A stretch of 64,000 nucleotides of DNA from Maribacter algicola (GCF_003933245.1 NZ_QUSX01000001.1:2120757-2184756), one strand, 5' to 3'. Shown: positions 9,872 to 19,419, counted from the stretch's first letter. Notes: a model not told the origin generated them from the sequence alone. Translations and numbers: made by a program.

Positions 9872-9951
9872 TGGAAAATAAGATTCGCAAAGAGTTTGAT
9901 TTCTATAGAGTTCCGATAACTATCCTTATAAGGAAAGAAATAGGGTTGTAA
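9871..9951 (+). pseudogene. Relic of the der 3' end (last ~26 codons)
   Basis: Starting at the last base of the preceding stop codon, one frame reads VENKIRKEFDFYRVPITILI and then RKEIGL before a stop. The Der C-terminus reads [20 protein letters not shown] then RKK: most positions agree and the rest are mostly conservative. The relic has no start and no GTPase part. Because der's real 3' end stands in the same place relative to paralogue 1, the relic marks the junction of a tandem duplication of [der tail + exported protein gene]. Confidence 0.8.
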
Positions 9952-9991
9952 TACGAATTCTGGGTTTTTTTTTATAAGTTACCAATGCCTT

Positions 9992-12307
9992 ATGGGGAGA
10001 ACTGTATTTTTATTCTTTTTCATTGTCACGTTAGCTGTATTTGCTTTGGGCCAAGAAAATGGTCATGGCGAAACCATTGAAACATGGGAAAACATCCATC
10101 TACATATAAACAAAACCACGTTCTTACAAGGAGAGAGACTTTGGTTCAAAGCTTATGTAAGGGAACAGAAAACAGGACTCCCTTCATTGTTAACAACGAA
10201 TTTACATGTCGCCTTGTTCAATAAAGAAGGTGAACAGGTGAAACGGAAATTAATTTTCATTCAAAATGGTTTAGGTCAAGGAAGCTTTGCTATAGACTCT
10301 GCAATGACCGACACTGAATATACCCTTCTGGCATGGACTAATTACATGCGAAACTTTAAAAATTTAAAATCTTTTAGCCAGAATTTAAAAATAGTTAAAT
10401 ATGATACTGTTAGCGAAATAAGCTCTGAACCCACAATTCAAATTTCGGTATATCCAGAAGGTGGGCAATTAATTGAAGGGGCATATAATAATATTGGCAT
10501 ATTGGCGAAAAATGGTTTCGGTCAAGGTATAGCAGCTAATGATTTAACATTAATTGACAATTTGGGAAATGTAATTCGCAAGAACATTGTTACCAACGAA
10601 TTAGGAATAGGCAAAACCGGATTTATGGTTGAACCTGACAAGCGTTATTTTCTGCAATTCGAGAGAGCGGCTCTCCCAATGATAACTAAAGAGCTTCCTA
10701 AGGCCGTACAAAATCAAATCAGCATAAATATCGATAATAATGGCAAGGATGAGGTGCTCATTAAGTTGGTTGGCTCTAGAGATACATTTGAAGATAAATA
10801 CAGGGAGAATTATACTATTGCAATTTATAAGGATGAGTTTCTTAGTTTAGAAGATTTGGTAACCAGTCGAGATGAATCCGTAATTTCATTTGATCGCGAG
10901 CAACTACCGTTTGGTGTTCTGACAGCCATACTTTTTGATAAAGATTTGAAACCAATTGCTTACCGTATGTTCTTTAATCACTATAGTACTGAAAATAGGA
11001 TAGTGGAGTTGGAAATTGAGCATAACCTAATTTTAAATGATTCTATAGAGTTAGATTTATTATTACCGGAAGATATCGACATTGAAATTAATGCGAGTAT
11101 TTCCATAATTCCAGACGGGAGTTCCGCTTATGATCCAGATAATTCAATCCTTACTTCTTTTTTGATTAGTCCATATTCAAAATTTCATTTTGAAGACTAT
11201 TACTTTTTTGAAAATCAAGATAGAAGAAAACGTTTTGAATTGGACATGCGATTACTGATTGAAGGTTGGGGAAGATACAATTGGGATTCTAGAAAATTGA
11301 CAGAGACTTACAGTGCTTTTAATAGGGAAAATGGTATTGCTTTTCAGGGAAAAATCATCGATGCTGATTTGGATTATGAGCAGCAGGTGTATTTAGTGGC
11401 CAAATTATCGACGGCTATGGAGTTTAATGAATTGCAGAAAGATAAGTCCTTTAAAGGAAACATGGTACTTTTTGAGGGTGACTCTTTACAAGTCAGTCTC
11501 ATAGGTAAAGGAGGAAAGCTTAGAAAACCAAAGGCCGAAATCAGATTTACAAACACCCCTAGGGAGTTAATGAATAAGAATGAATGGTTGAATCATGAAA
11601 CAGTAAGAAGAAACAAAGACGATAGCGGAAAATCAATATCAAATCAACCCTTAAGTATTGAGGAAAGGACTATTTCTTTAGACGAGGTAACTGTCACTGA
11701 TAATTTGACGCGAGATAATAAATTTCAAATATCTGCAGAAGTTGAAGGTCGAGTAATAGGAGATTTGGACATTAAGCGTTCACCTTCCCTAAGTACCTAT
11801 TTGGCAAGGCTTGGTTTTATTATTGGGGGTAATAATGGCAAACTAGGAGTATATCTTCCAGATAGATTGGGGGGGCTTATCAAAGTTCCAATTATAATTG
11901 ATGGAATGGGAGCTTTACCGGGCGAGGTTATCGGCTTACCTCTATCCAGTGTTCAATTTCTAACTTTCAGTAAATCCAGAATGACTCCACCTTTTATCTC
12001 CATCTCAATGAACAAAAACTATGTAGATCCGGAGAATAGAAACAAATTTGTCAAATTCGCGATTGAAAATGGATATGCTCAACCAGAAGAATATTTTGCT
12101 CCAGATTACCCCGATTATACCAGCTCGATATATAAAAGCTACGGTGCCATTTATTGGAAGGCCAACGTATCAATTGATTCCAGGGGTCCAACCACCATTA
12201 CCGTTCCTATTAAAAATCAGAGAAAAATATGGGTTAATGTAGAAGGAATGAGTTCTGATGGCTCATTGGTTTCTTTTAAAAAAAGAATAACACTTGGAAA
12301 CGAGTAA
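9992..12307 (+). CDS. Large exported protein with macroglobulin-like N-terminus, tandem paralogue 2
   Basis: 771 residues, collinear with the preceding gene over its whole length: signal peptide ending near FALGQ, ENIHLHINKT, ERLWFKAYV, YPEGGQLIEGAYNNIG, RRKRFELDMRLLIEGWGRY, SLDEVTVTDN and a matching C-terminus (KFVKFAIENGYAQPEEYF). By eye about half of the residues are identical, so the copies have diverged for a long time and both stay open, meaning both are under selection. Like its partner it holds a plug-like segment without a barrel. The role is unknown; secretion to the periplasm or outer membrane is inferred from the signal peptide. Convergent with the minus-strand TPM gene. Confidence 0.75.
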   Translation: MGRTVFLFFFIVTLAVFALGQENGHGETIETWENIHLHINKTTFLQGERLWFKAYVREQKTGLPSLLTTNLHVALFNKEGEQVKRKLIFIQNGLGQGSFAIDSAMTDTEYTLLAWTNYMRNFKNLKSFSQNLKIVKYDTVSEISSEPTIQISVYPEGGQLIEGAYNNIGILAKNGFGQGIAANDLTLIDNLGNVIRKNIVTNELGIGKTGFMVEPDKRYFLQFERAALPMITKELPKAVQNQISINIDNNGKDEVLIKLVGSRDTFEDKYRENYTIAIYKDEFLSLEDLVTSRDESVISFDREQLPFGVLTAILFDKDLKPIAYRMFFNHYSTENRIVELEIEHNLILNDSIELDLLLPEDIDIEINASISIIPDGSSAYDPDNSILTSFLISPYSKFHFEDYYFFENQDRRKRFELDMRLLIEGWGRYNWDSRKLTETYSAFNRENGIAFQGKIIDADLDYEQQVYLVAKLSTAMEFNELQKDKSFKGNMVLFEGDSLQVSLIGKGGKLRKPKAEIRFTNTPRELMNKNEWLNHETVRRNKDDSGKSISNQPLSIEERTISLDEVTVTDNLTRDNKFQISAEVEGRVIGDLDIKRSPSLSTYLARLGFIIGGNNGKLGVYLPDRLGGLIKVPIIIDGMGALPGEVIGLPLSSVQFLTFSKSRMTPPFISISMNKNYVDPENRNKFVKFAIENGYAQPEEYFAPDYPDYTSSIYKSYGAIYWKANVSIDSRGPTTITVPIKNQRKIWVNVEGMSSDGSLVSFKKRITLGNE

Positions 12308-12370
12308 TGTGTTTTTAATTTTCAATAACTTAATATGGAAATTGTGTAATGTCCTTTAGCAGAATCAACA

Positions 12371-13234
12371 TCACCAACCTCCAGAAGCACCGCCACCACC
12401 GAAGCCACCACCTCCGAAGCCTCCACTGAAGCCACCTCCTCCAAAACTGCCTCCTCCAAATCCACCGCCCGATGAGCCACTTCTACCCATATTGCTCAAT
12501 ATGATTACGTCCCAAGGACTAAGCCCACGCCTTCTACTTCCTCGTCCATTGTTTCCTCCTTTACGGTTCCATAAAATAAATAGAATCACAAGGAAAATTA
12601 TAAAGGGTAAAAAAGCGGAGAAAGGTGGACCGTTGTTTTCGTTGAAACTCCTTTCTTCCTTGAATTCACCTGTAAGAACATCGAAAATAGCATCCGCTCC
12701 AAGATTAAGACCACTATAATAATCCCCTTTTTTAAACTCAGGAATGATGACATTTTGAATAATTCTTCGAGACATGGCATCCGTTAAGGAACTTTCCACA
12801 CCATAACCCGTATTTATCGCAATTTTTCGATCGTCACGGGCTAGTATAACCAAAATTCCGTTGTCCTTTCCACTTTGTCCAATACCCCATTTTTGGCCCC
12901 ATTGTGCACCTAAGTAATTAATGTTTTCGCCCTCTGTACTGGCAATTATGGCCATCACGATTTGTGTGGACGTACTGTCTGAATACCGTATCAGTTTCTG
13001 CTCCAATGCCTTTTTCCGGCCTTCGGGCAACAGGTTCACATAATCATAAACACTCGTTTGCAAGGAAGGTTTCGGCGGAATCTCAAATTGCCCCCAGCCT
13101 AAATGGGTAATAAGGAATATAAAAAGGACGGATAAAATTTTTCTCGAATCCGTAAGGATTAGGCGATTGAGGCCCTTCAATATTCTCCTCTCCTTTGGGG
13201 AGGCCGGGAGGGGATTATCCTTTTGAAACCTCAT
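12371..13234 (-). CDS. TPM-domain membrane protein with glycine-rich tail (YgcG-like)
   Basis: 287 residues. After a hydrophobic signal (about 34-50, ending GWGQ) follows a TPM domain (Pfam TPM, also called TLP18.3/Psb32/MOLO-1) from about 60 to 185, one membrane span around 200-215, and a low-complexity tail of GGGSFGGGGFSGG type. TPM proteins of this architecture often travel with LemA, as here; their biochemical role is unsettled. The first 20 codons are unusual: they contain the CCTCCCGGCCTCCCC repeat element at 13186-13213, and a TTG at codon 19 would start the protein after it. The start overlaps the previous gene's stop by 20 bases. Confidence 0.85.
   Translation of the reverse strand: MRFQKDNPLPASPKERRILKGLNRLILTDSRKILSVLFIFLITHLGWGQFEIPPKPSLQTSVYDYVNLLPEGRKKALEQKLIRYSDSTSTQIVMAIIASTEGENINYLGAQWGQKWGIGQSGKDNGILVILARDDRKIAINTGYGVESSLTDAMSRRIIQNVIIPEFKKGDYYSGLNLGADAIFDVLTGEFKEERSFNENNGPPFSAFLPFIIFLVILFILWNRKGGNNGRGSRRRGLSPWDVIILSNMGRSGSSGGGFGGGSFGGGGFSGGFGGGGFGGGGASGGW
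13186..13213. repeat. GC-rich palindromic repeat inside a coding start
   Basis: CTCCTCTCCTTTGGGGAGG followed by CCGGGAGGGG forms a hairpin and is far richer in G+C than its surroundings. It is placed exactly where two minus-strand TPM genes overlap, adding codons to the N-terminus of one and the C-terminus of the other. A related CCCCC-TTT-GGGGG element lies in the GSCFA gene at 19087-19113. Confidence 0.55.
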
Positions 13235-13667
13235 TGCTCAGTTCGTTTGTGTCATTGGCATGCCATGGAAAATGTACCTTGAGTTCTCTTCCGGCCTCCA
13301 GGATTCCGGCTACCAACCCTTCTTTAAAATGCCCTTTTTTAAAGTGTGTTTCAATGATGTGCTTGGTAGAGTCCCAAAAGCCTTTGGGAACAACATCGTT
13401 GATGCCTTTGTCCCCACAGATGACAAATTTCCTATCGTGTACGGCAACGTAAATTAAAACCCCGTTGCTTTCCCTGGTATTGTCCATCTTTAGTAAATGG
13501 AAAATTTCCCTGGCACGGTCATAATGGTTTTCCCGTGTATGTGCTTCTATGTGTACACGGATTTCCCCGGAAGTATTTCTTTCCGCTTCCAGAATGGCCT
13601 CAACAATTTCTTGTTCTTCGGCCTGGGTCAAAAAATCCTCTACTCTGGACATTGGGTTATCAATCAA
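13215..13667 (-). CDS. Small soluble TPM-domain protein
   Basis: 150 residues, almost entirely a TPM domain (SGEIRVHIEAHT, NGVLIYVAVHDRKFVICGDKGI, HFKKGHFKEGLVAGI), with no signal peptide or membrane span. ATG at 13667 overlaps the lemA stop by 8 bases; ATG at 13652 would also fit. Together with LemA and the membrane-bound TPM protein it forms a three-gene set with overlapping ends. The last codons (NELSNEVSKG) abut the palindromic repeat and may have been altered by it. Confidence 0.85.
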   Translation of the reverse strand: MIDNPMSRVEDFLTQAEEQEIVEAILEAERNTSGEIRVHIEAHTRENHYDRAREIFHLLKMDNTRESNGVLIYVAVHDRKFVICGDKGINDVVPKGFWDSTKHIIETHFKKGHFKEGLVAGILEAGRELKVHFPWHANDTNELSNEVSKG

Positions 13668-14265
13668 ATTCGAAATTTACATCGGGAGCTTGTTCCGAAC
13701 CTGCTTCGGATTTAAAATAGGCCAGTTCATCAAAATTGAAGAACCCTGCTAAAATAGAGTTTGGAAATTTTTTGATATGAAGATTGTAAGGTTCTACGGT
13801 CGCATTGAAACGGTCTCTCGCTACGTTGATCCTATTTTCCGTTCCTTCCAATTGGGATTGTAGTTCCAAAAAGTTTTGGTTCGCTTTTAAATCTGGATAC
13901 CGTTCTACGGTAACCAACAATCGGCTTAAGGCACTACTAAGGCCACTCTGTGCTTGGTTGAAATTCGCCAATTGTTCAGGAGTGATATTTGTTGGGTCGA
14001 TATTTACCGAGGTTGCTTTCGCCCTTGCCTCAATAACATCAGTTAAGGTGCCGCGTTCAAAGTCTGCCGCGCCTTGTACGGTTTTCACCAAATTTCCTAT
14101 GAGGTCGTTTCTTCTTTGGTAGGCGCTTTCTACATTCGCCCACGTTTTTGTGGAAGTTTCCTTTAGGGCAATGGCCGTGTTGTTAAAACCTACGGCCCAT
14201 TGATAAATCCCAAGAGCGAGTACGCCCAGTACTATTAAAGCAATTATTCCTTTTTTCATTGTCAA
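13660..14265 (-). CDS. lemA: LemA family protein
   Basis: 201 residues with one N-terminal membrane span (about 4-22) and a LemA four-helix domain containing the family hallmarks: AYQRRNDLIGNLVKTVQGAA, a TPEQLANFNQAQ segment, a RLLVTVERYPDLKANQNFLELQ motif and NRINVARDRFN. LemA proteins are single-span membrane proteins of uncertain function, often encoded beside TPM proteins as here. The ATG at 14259 (MKKG) is an equally good start. Downstream TPM gene overlaps by 8 bases, so the three genes are surely co-transcribed. Confidence 0.93.
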   Translation of the reverse strand: MTMKKGIIALIVLGVLALGIYQWAVGFNNTAIALKETSTKTWANVESAYQRRNDLIGNLVKTVQGAADFERGTLTDVIEARAKATSVNIDPTNITPEQLANFNQAQSGLSSALSRLLVTVERYPDLKANQNFLELQSQLEGTENRINVARDRFNATVEPYNLHIKKFPNSILAGFFNFDELAYFKSEAGSEQAPDVNFEFD

Positions 14266-14326
14266 TAGTTTTAGTGTTTATTATGGTTATCCAGTTAGTA
14301 TGCCAAAGAAGCCTTTTGTTACGTTT

Positions 14327-14656
14327 TTAGAGCTGTTCCTTTATTTTGATAAGCTCTGCCTTTACGCGCTCCAATTTTTGAATGATTTCAAAATTGGACA
14401 GGGTCTTTTGTTTTTCTTCCTTCAAGTGGATTTTGGCCCCATCCAATGTGAACCCCCGTTCTTTTACCAAATGGTAGATCAATTGCAGGTTTTTGATGTC
14501 CTGTGGAGTGAATTTCCTGTTTCCCTTGGCATTTTTTTTGGGCTGTAGCACGTCAAATTCCTTTTCCCAAAACCGAATAAGGGAGGTGTTGACCCCAAAG
14601 GCGCGGGCCACTTCGCCAATCCCATAATATCTTTTTTCAGGAAGTTCTACTTGCAT
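14327..14656 (-). CDS. MerR-family transcriptional regulator
   Basis: 109 residues: a winged helix-turn-helix of the MerR type (YGIGEVARAFGVNTSLIRFWEKEF at about 10-35, then RKFTPQDIKNLQLIYHLV), followed by a coiled-coil dimerisation helix and no effector domain. No cysteine or ligand site is seen, so the signal is unknown. Its ATG shares one base with the stop codon of the M23 gene upstream (TAATG), a sign of translational coupling. LemA starts 61 bases downstream, so it could belong to one long minus-strand operon. Confidence 0.92.
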   Translation of the reverse strand: MQVELPEKRYYGIGEVARAFGVNTSLIRFWEKEFDVLQPKKNAKGNRKFTPQDIKNLQLIYHLVKERGFTLDGAKIHLKEEKQKTLSNFEIIQKLERVKAELIKIKEQL

Positions 14657-15633
14657 TAATCCAGGGATTGGTTTTCTTGGTTGGCGTATTTCAACATGTT
14701 CTCAAATTCCTCTGGAGATAAACTTCCGTAGTAGAAATTAATAGGGTTGATACGGTCACCGTCCTTCCAAACCTCGTAATGAAGGTGAGGTGCTTCTGAA
14801 CGGCCAGTACTACCAACGAAACCAATTAGGTCCCCTCTTTTTACCTTTTGTCCCACCTTAACATTATACTGACTTAAATGTCCATAAAGACTTATGTATC
14901 CATAGCCATGATCGATACGTATATGTTTTCCATATCCGGATGAATTATTGTCAGCCCTTGTAACTTCTCCGTTCCCGGATGCATAAATGGGCGTTCCCTT
15001 AGGTGCGGTAAAATCCATACCGTAATGCATTTTTCGGGCCTTGGTAAAGGGATCTGAGCGCCATCCGTAACCGGATGCCATACGGGTAAGATCCTCATTG
15101 TTAATGGGCTGTATGGCAGGTATGGACATCAATAATTTTTCCTTTTCTTCCGCCAATTTGGTAATCTCGTCCAAGGATTTGGACTGGATGGCCATTTGTT
15201 TTTTAATAATGTCCAATCGCTGCGTGGTAGCTATTACCATTTCGGAATTATTGAAGCCTTCCAAGGATTTATAGCGGTTAATACCTCCAAAACCTGCGCG
15301 TCGTTGCTCCTCTGGAATTGGATTGGCTTCAAAATACAAACGGTATATATTATTGTCTCTATCCTCAATATTGGCCAGAACATCCTCAATCTGTTCCATT
15401 TTTTTGTTCAGGAGCTCAAATTGAAGTTCGTAGTTTTTCACCTCCCTTTGTAAGGAAAGTTCACGGGGTGTATTGATGATATTCGTATTCAAAAGCAAAA
15501 CCAATCCGAGCAGGCCAAAAAGTAAAGACCCCAAAAAGAAAAAGGCGATATTTCTGTATCGCTTGGATTTTTCGGGCTCGATTTTTCGATAGGAAAGCGT
15601 ATCCGGATCGTAATAGTACTTTACTTTAGACAT
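14656..15633 (-). CDS. M23-family zinc metallopeptidase (LytM-like)
   Basis: 325 residues: short cytoplasmic N-terminus, one membrane span near 29-48, a coiled coil from about 60 to 175, and a C-terminal peptidase M23 domain that would lie in the periplasm. Zinc ligands are visible as His203 and Asp207 in HYGMD and His285 in HLHYE, with His283 as catalytic partner, so the domain appears active against peptidoglycan cross-links. The N-terminal layout is that of cell-division or elongation-linked M23 enzymes of Bacteroidota. It shares one base with the MerR gene that follows. Confidence 0.93.
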   Translation of the reverse strand: MSKVKYYYDPDTLSYRKIEPEKSKRYRNIAFFFLGSLLFGLLGLVLLLNTNIINTPRELSLQREVKNYELQFELLNKKMEQIEDVLANIEDRDNNIYRLYFEANPIPEEQRRAGFGGINRYKSLEGFNNSEMVIATTQRLDIIKKQMAIQSKSLDEITKLAEEKEKLLMSIPAIQPINNEDLTRMASGYGWRSDPFTKARKMHYGMDFTAPKGTPIYASGNGEVTRADNNSSGYGKHIRIDHGYGYISLYGHLSQYNVKVGQKVKRGDLIGFVGSTGRSEAPHLHYEVWKDGDRINPINFYYGSLSPEEFENMLKYANQENQSLD

Positions 15634-15679
15634 GAAGGGATTTTATCCTATTTTTGTGGTTTATTTTTAACATAACAAA

Positions 15680-15687
15680 CAAATATA
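15680..15687 (-). promoter_or_regulatory. -7 box (TATATTTG) of the M23-merR-lemA-TPM unit
   Basis: TAnnTTTG match on the minus strand, 46 bases ahead of the M23 start, in the divergent region shared with alaS. No well-spaced -33 motif is recognised. Confidence 0.45.
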
Positions 15688-15737
15688 AAAATTGTTTTCC
15701 ACAAACAGTTAAAATTTGTAAAAGCTTAGCATTTTAG

Positions 15738-18350
15738 ATGAATTCCAAGGAAATACGAAAGCAGTTCTTAGCATTTTTTGAAGGTAAAAAACATAAAGTT
15801 GTACCCTCCGCCCCCATGGTCATAAAAGATGACCCCACCTTGCTTTTTACCAATGCGGGAATGAACCAATTTAAAGAGTTTTTCCTGGGTATCAACCAAC
15901 CCAAAAATACCAGGGTGGTAGATACGCAAAAATGTCTTCGTGTGAGTGGAAAACACAATGATTTGGAAGAGGTGGGGAAAGATACTTATCACCATACCAT
16001 GTTCGAGATGCTGGGTAATTGGAGCTTTGGGGATTACTTTAAGGAAGAGGCCATCACCTGGGCATGGGAATTATTGACCGAAGTATTCAAAATAGACAAG
16101 GACAGTCTATACGTTTCCGTTTTTGAGGGAAGCGATGATGCGGATACCTTGGAAAAGGATACCGAAGCTTATGCCATATGGAACAAAATAGTTCCTGCGG
16201 ATCGAATTATCATGGGCAACAAAAAGGACAATTTCTGGGAAATGGGCGATCAAGGACCCTGCGGACCTTGTTCCGAAATCCATGTGGATTTGCGTTCCGA
16301 TGCCGATAAAAAGAAAGTTTCAGGGGCAAGTCTGGTGAATAAGGATCATCCGTTGGTGGTTGAAATCTGGAATTTGGTATTTATGCAGTATAACCGAAAG
16401 GCAGACGGTTCCTTGGAACCCCTACCGGCCAAGCATGTGGACACGGGAATGGGTTTTGAGCGTCTTTGTATGGCCTTGCAAGGTGTAAAATCCAATTACG
16501 ATACGGATGTATTTACACCATTGATCAGGGAAATAGAAATAATTACGGATGCAAAATATGGGAAAACCGAACAAACGGATATTGCCATACGTGTCATCGC
16601 GGACCACATACGTGCGGTCGCTTTTTCCATTGCAGACGGTCAATTGCCTAGCAATACGGGGGCCGGCTATGTCATCAGAAGAATATTACGCCGTGCGGTT
16701 CGGTATGGGTTTACCTTTTTAGAAACCAAAGAGCCTTTTATGTACCGCTTGGTAAATGTGCTTACCCAAAATATGGGAGAGGCCTTTCCGGAGCTAAGGG
16801 AGCAAAAGCAACTCATTGAAAATGTCATCAAGGAGGAGGAACACAGCTTTTTAAAAACCTTGGACCAAGGATTGGTCCTGCTGGATTCCATCATTGAAAG
16901 AACAAAAGGGAATATGGTGGATGGAAGAAAGGCCTTTGAACTCTATGATACCTACGGATTTCCTATAGATCTCACCGCATTGATATTAAGCGAGAAAGGA
17001 CTTTCCTTGGACGAGAATGGTTTTAATGTTGCCATGCAGGAACAAAAAAATCGTTCCAAAATGGCTTCGGAAACTTCCAAGGGAGATTGGGAAATTTTGT
17101 ATTCCGATTTAGAACAGGAGTTTGTGGGATATGACCGATTGGAGGCCGATGTAAAAATAGTAAAGTATAGAAGCGTCGAGTCCAAAAAGCAAGGGTTGCA
17201 ATATCAACTGGTTTTTAACCTGACGCCATTCTATGCAGAAGGTGGTGGACAAGTAGGTGACAAGGGTTATTTGGAATCCCCCGATGGTGATGTGGTCTAC
17301 ATCATCGACACCAAAAGGGAAAATAACGAGATCATTCATTTTTCGAAAAACCTGCCTAAAAAATTGGAAGGTACCTTTAAGGCTGTTGTGGATAGTGAAC
17401 AACGCCGAAGAACCGAGGCAAACCACTCGGCTACCCATTTACTGCATCAGGCGCTGAGAGAGGTTTTGGGAACCCATGTGGAGCAAAAGGGATCTGCGGT
17501 GCATTCCAAATATCTACGTTTCGATTTTTCCCATTTTTCAAAAATGACAAAAGAGGAACTGGAAGCCGTGGAATCCTTTGTGAATTCCCGTATTTCAGGA
17601 CAATTACCCTTGGAGGAGCATCGCAATGTACCTGTGAAGGAAGCTTTGGATAATGGGGCAATGGCCCTTTTTGGTGAAAAATATGGGGATGCTGTAAGGA
17701 CTATCCGGTTTGGAAAATCCATTGAATTATGCGGCGGGACCCACGTAAAGAACACCTCGGATATTTGGCATTTTAAAATCAGGTCGGAGGGAGCCGTGGC
17801 GGCCGGGATTCGTAGAATAGAGGCAATTACCAGTGATGCCGTAAAAGACTTTTATGCCGAGAGCAATAAATCATTGACCGATATTACCGAAGCGCTGGGA
17901 AATCCGCAAGATGCCGTGAAAGCTGTAAAGAGTCTGCAAGATGAAAATTCAGATTTAAGAAAACAGATTGCCGCGCTTTTAAAGGACAAGGCAAAAAACC
18001 TAAAAGGTGATTTGCAGAACGAATTACAGGAGAAAAACGGGGTACGATATCTAATCAAGAAACTCGATTTGGATGCCGCTGGCATCAAGGACCTCAGTTT
18101 TGAAATGGGACAAAACCAATCCGACCTCTTTTTACTTTTTGCCACCGAACAGGATGGAAAGGCACTGCTTTCCTGTTATATTTCCAAAGAATTGGTATCG
18201 AACAGAAATCTGAATGCAGGTACTATTGTTCGGGAATTGGGCAAGTTCATCCAGGGAGGCGGTGGCGGTCAACCTTTCTTTGCCACGGCTGGAGGGAAAA
18301 ATCCCGCTGGAATACCGGAGGCTTTGGAGAAGGCTGTGGAGTATTTATAA
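15738..18350 (+). CDS. alaS: Alanine--tRNA ligase
   Basis: 870-residue AlaRS. Class II catalytic core at the N-terminus ([35 protein letters not shown]), a tRNA-recognition domain, an editing domain with the zinc motifs HxxxH (HSATH) and CxxxH (CGGTH), and a C-Ala domain with [14 protein letters not shown] near the end. Full length and intact. It charges tRNA-Ala and clears mis-charged Ser or Gly. Divergent from the M23 gene, with 104 bases between them. Confidence 0.97.
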   Translation: MNSKEIRKQFLAFFEGKKHKVVPSAPMVIKDDPTLLFTNAGMNQFKEFFLGINQPKNTRVVDTQKCLRVSGKHNDLEEVGKDTYHHTMFEMLGNWSFGDYFKEEAITWAWELLTEVFKIDKDSLYVSVFEGSDDADTLEKDTEAYAIWNKIVPADRIIMGNKKDNFWEMGDQGPCGPCSEIHVDLRSDADKKKVSGASLVNKDHPLVVEIWNLVFMQYNRKADGSLEPLPAKHVDTGMGFERLCMALQGVKSNYDTDVFTPLIREIEIITDAKYGKTEQTDIAIRVIADHIRAVAFSIADGQLPSNTGAGYVIRRILRRAVRYGFTFLETKEPFMYRLVNVLTQNMGEAFPELREQKQLIENVIKEEEHSFLKTLDQGLVLLDSIIERTKGNMVDGRKAFELYDTYGFPIDLTALILSEKGLSLDENGFNVAMQEQKNRSKMASETSKGDWEILYSDLEQEFVGYDRLEADVKIVKYRSVESKKQGLQYQLVFNLTPFYAEGGGQVGDKGYLESPDGDVVYIIDTKRENNEIIHFSKNLPKKLEGTFKAVVDSEQRRRTEANHSATHLLHQALREVLGTHVEQKGSAVHSKYLRFDFSHFSKMTKEELEAVESFVNSRISGQLPLEEHRNVPVKEALDNGAMALFGEKYGDAVRTIRFGKSIELCGGTHVKNTSDIWHFKIRSEGAVAAGIRRIEAITSDAVKDFYAESNKSLTDITEALGNPQDAVKAVKSLQDENSDLRKQIAALLKDKAKNLKGDLQNELQEKNGVRYLIKKLDLDAAGIKDLSFEMGQNQSDLFLLFATEQDGKALLSCYISKELVSNRNLNAGTIVRELGKFIQGGGGGQPFFATAGGKNPAGIPEALEKAVEYL

Positions 18351-18376
18351 ATAGGCAGGGTGTTGAAAATTAAAGA

Positions 18377-18406
18377 ACCCTAAAGGTTTTTTAAAGCCTT
18401 TGGGGT
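18377..18406. repeat. Palindromic hairpin after alaS
   Basis: Ten-base arms ACCCTAAAGG and CCTTTGGGGT (one G-T pair) with a 10-base loop, 26 bases past the alaS stop. No T run follows, so it may be a short dispersed palindrome rather than a normal terminator. Confidence 0.5.
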
Positions 18407-18447
18407 CTCGATTACCGATTAAAATACTGGAAATCAAACTATAAAAA

Positions 18448-19419
18448 ATGAAACTCCAGACCCAAATACCTTTATCAAAAGCAAATAATCCCATTGATTA
18501 TTACAGCAAGATCTTGATGTTAGGGTCCTGTTTTTCCCATAATATGGGAGATAAATTGGCGTATTTCAAGTTTCAGATTTTGCAAAATCCCTTTGGGATT
18601 CTATTTCATCCCTTGGCCATTGAAAATTTGGTCCAAAAGGCGGTCGACCAATTTGAATACACGGAAAGGGATATCTTTCAGCTTTATGGACGCTGGCATT
18701 GCTACGATGCACATTCTGAATTAAGTTCTGGAAAGAAGGAAGAACTTTTGATACGTTTGAATTCGGCCGTGTATGAGACCAACAAACTTATAAGGGAAGC
18801 GACCCACATTGCGATTACCTTGGGTACCGCTTGGGTCTATCGGCATATAAAAAGGGATATGTTCGTGGCCAATTGTCATAAAGTACCTCAAGGCGAATTT
18901 CAAAAAATTCTGCTCACAGAAAAGGACATAACAACCTCGCTTATCTCAACAGTCAATAATATCAAAGCCTTAAATCCGGAAGCACAGATTGTTTTCACCA
19001 TTTCCCCCGTACGCCATTTAAAGGATGGTTTTGTTGAAAACCAACGAAGTAAATCGGTACTCATATCAGCCATTCACGCAACGCTTCAAGTTCCCCCTTT
19101 GGGGGCTAGGGGACTTTATTTTCCAAGCTACGAAATCATGATGGACGAACTTAGGGACTATCGATTTTATACTGCGGATATGATACACCCCAATGAAATT
19201 GCGATCGATTATATCTGGGAAAAATTTCGGAACGCTTGGATTTCCGATGAGGTTGAGGAAACGATGAACAAAGTGGAGGAAATTCAACGAAGTTTGTCCC
19301 ATAGGCCTTTTGATGCCGAGTCGCCAGCACATCAAAAATTCCTGAAAACCCTCGGTCAAAAAATTGCGTATATTAAGGAGAGATATCCCTTTATGAATTT
19401 TGAAAGCACCTCTTCATGA
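18448..19419 (+). CDS. GSCFA domain-containing protein
   Basis: 323 residues. The family motif LGSCFSHNMGDKL stands at about residues 28-40 and is followed by GSCFA-domain features (PFGILFHPLAIENL, ITLGTAWVY, TISPVRHLKDG, HPNEIAIDYIWEKF), a pattern related to SGNH/GDSL hydrolases with the Ser in GSCF and a terminal D-x-x-H block. Substrate is unknown. At codons 214-222 the protein carries QVPPLGARGL, encoded by an in-frame palindromic repeat (19087-19113). The next gene overlaps by 4 bases (ATGA), indicating coupling. Confidence 0.9.
   Translation: MKLQTQIPLSKANNPIDYYSKILMLGSCFSHNMGDKLAYFKFQILQNPFGILFHPLAIENLVQKAVDQFEYTERDIFQLYGRWHCYDAHSELSSGKKEELLIRLNSAVYETNKLIREATHIAITLGTAWVYRHIKRDMFVANCHKVPQGEFQKILLTEKDITTSLISTVNNIKALNPEAQIVFTISPVRHLKDGFVENQRSKSVLISAIHATLQVPPLGARGLYFPSYEIMMDELRDYRFYTADMIHPNEIAIDYIWEKFRNAWISDEVEETMNKVEEIQRSLSHRPFDAESPAHQKFLKTLGQKIAYIKERYPFMNFESTSS
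19087..19113. repeat. CCCCC-TTT-GGGGG palindromic repeat within the GSCFA gene
   Basis: A run TTCCCCCTTTGGGGGC followed by TAGGGGAC makes a strong hairpin in an otherwise AT-richer gene. It resembles the element at 13186-13213. It keeps the reading frame and adds a short loop to the protein. Confidence 0.5.

Noticed and set aside
12048..12242. 64-codon frame inside the second paralogue
   Set aside because: Shadow of the long gene in another frame, with no signal or family features.
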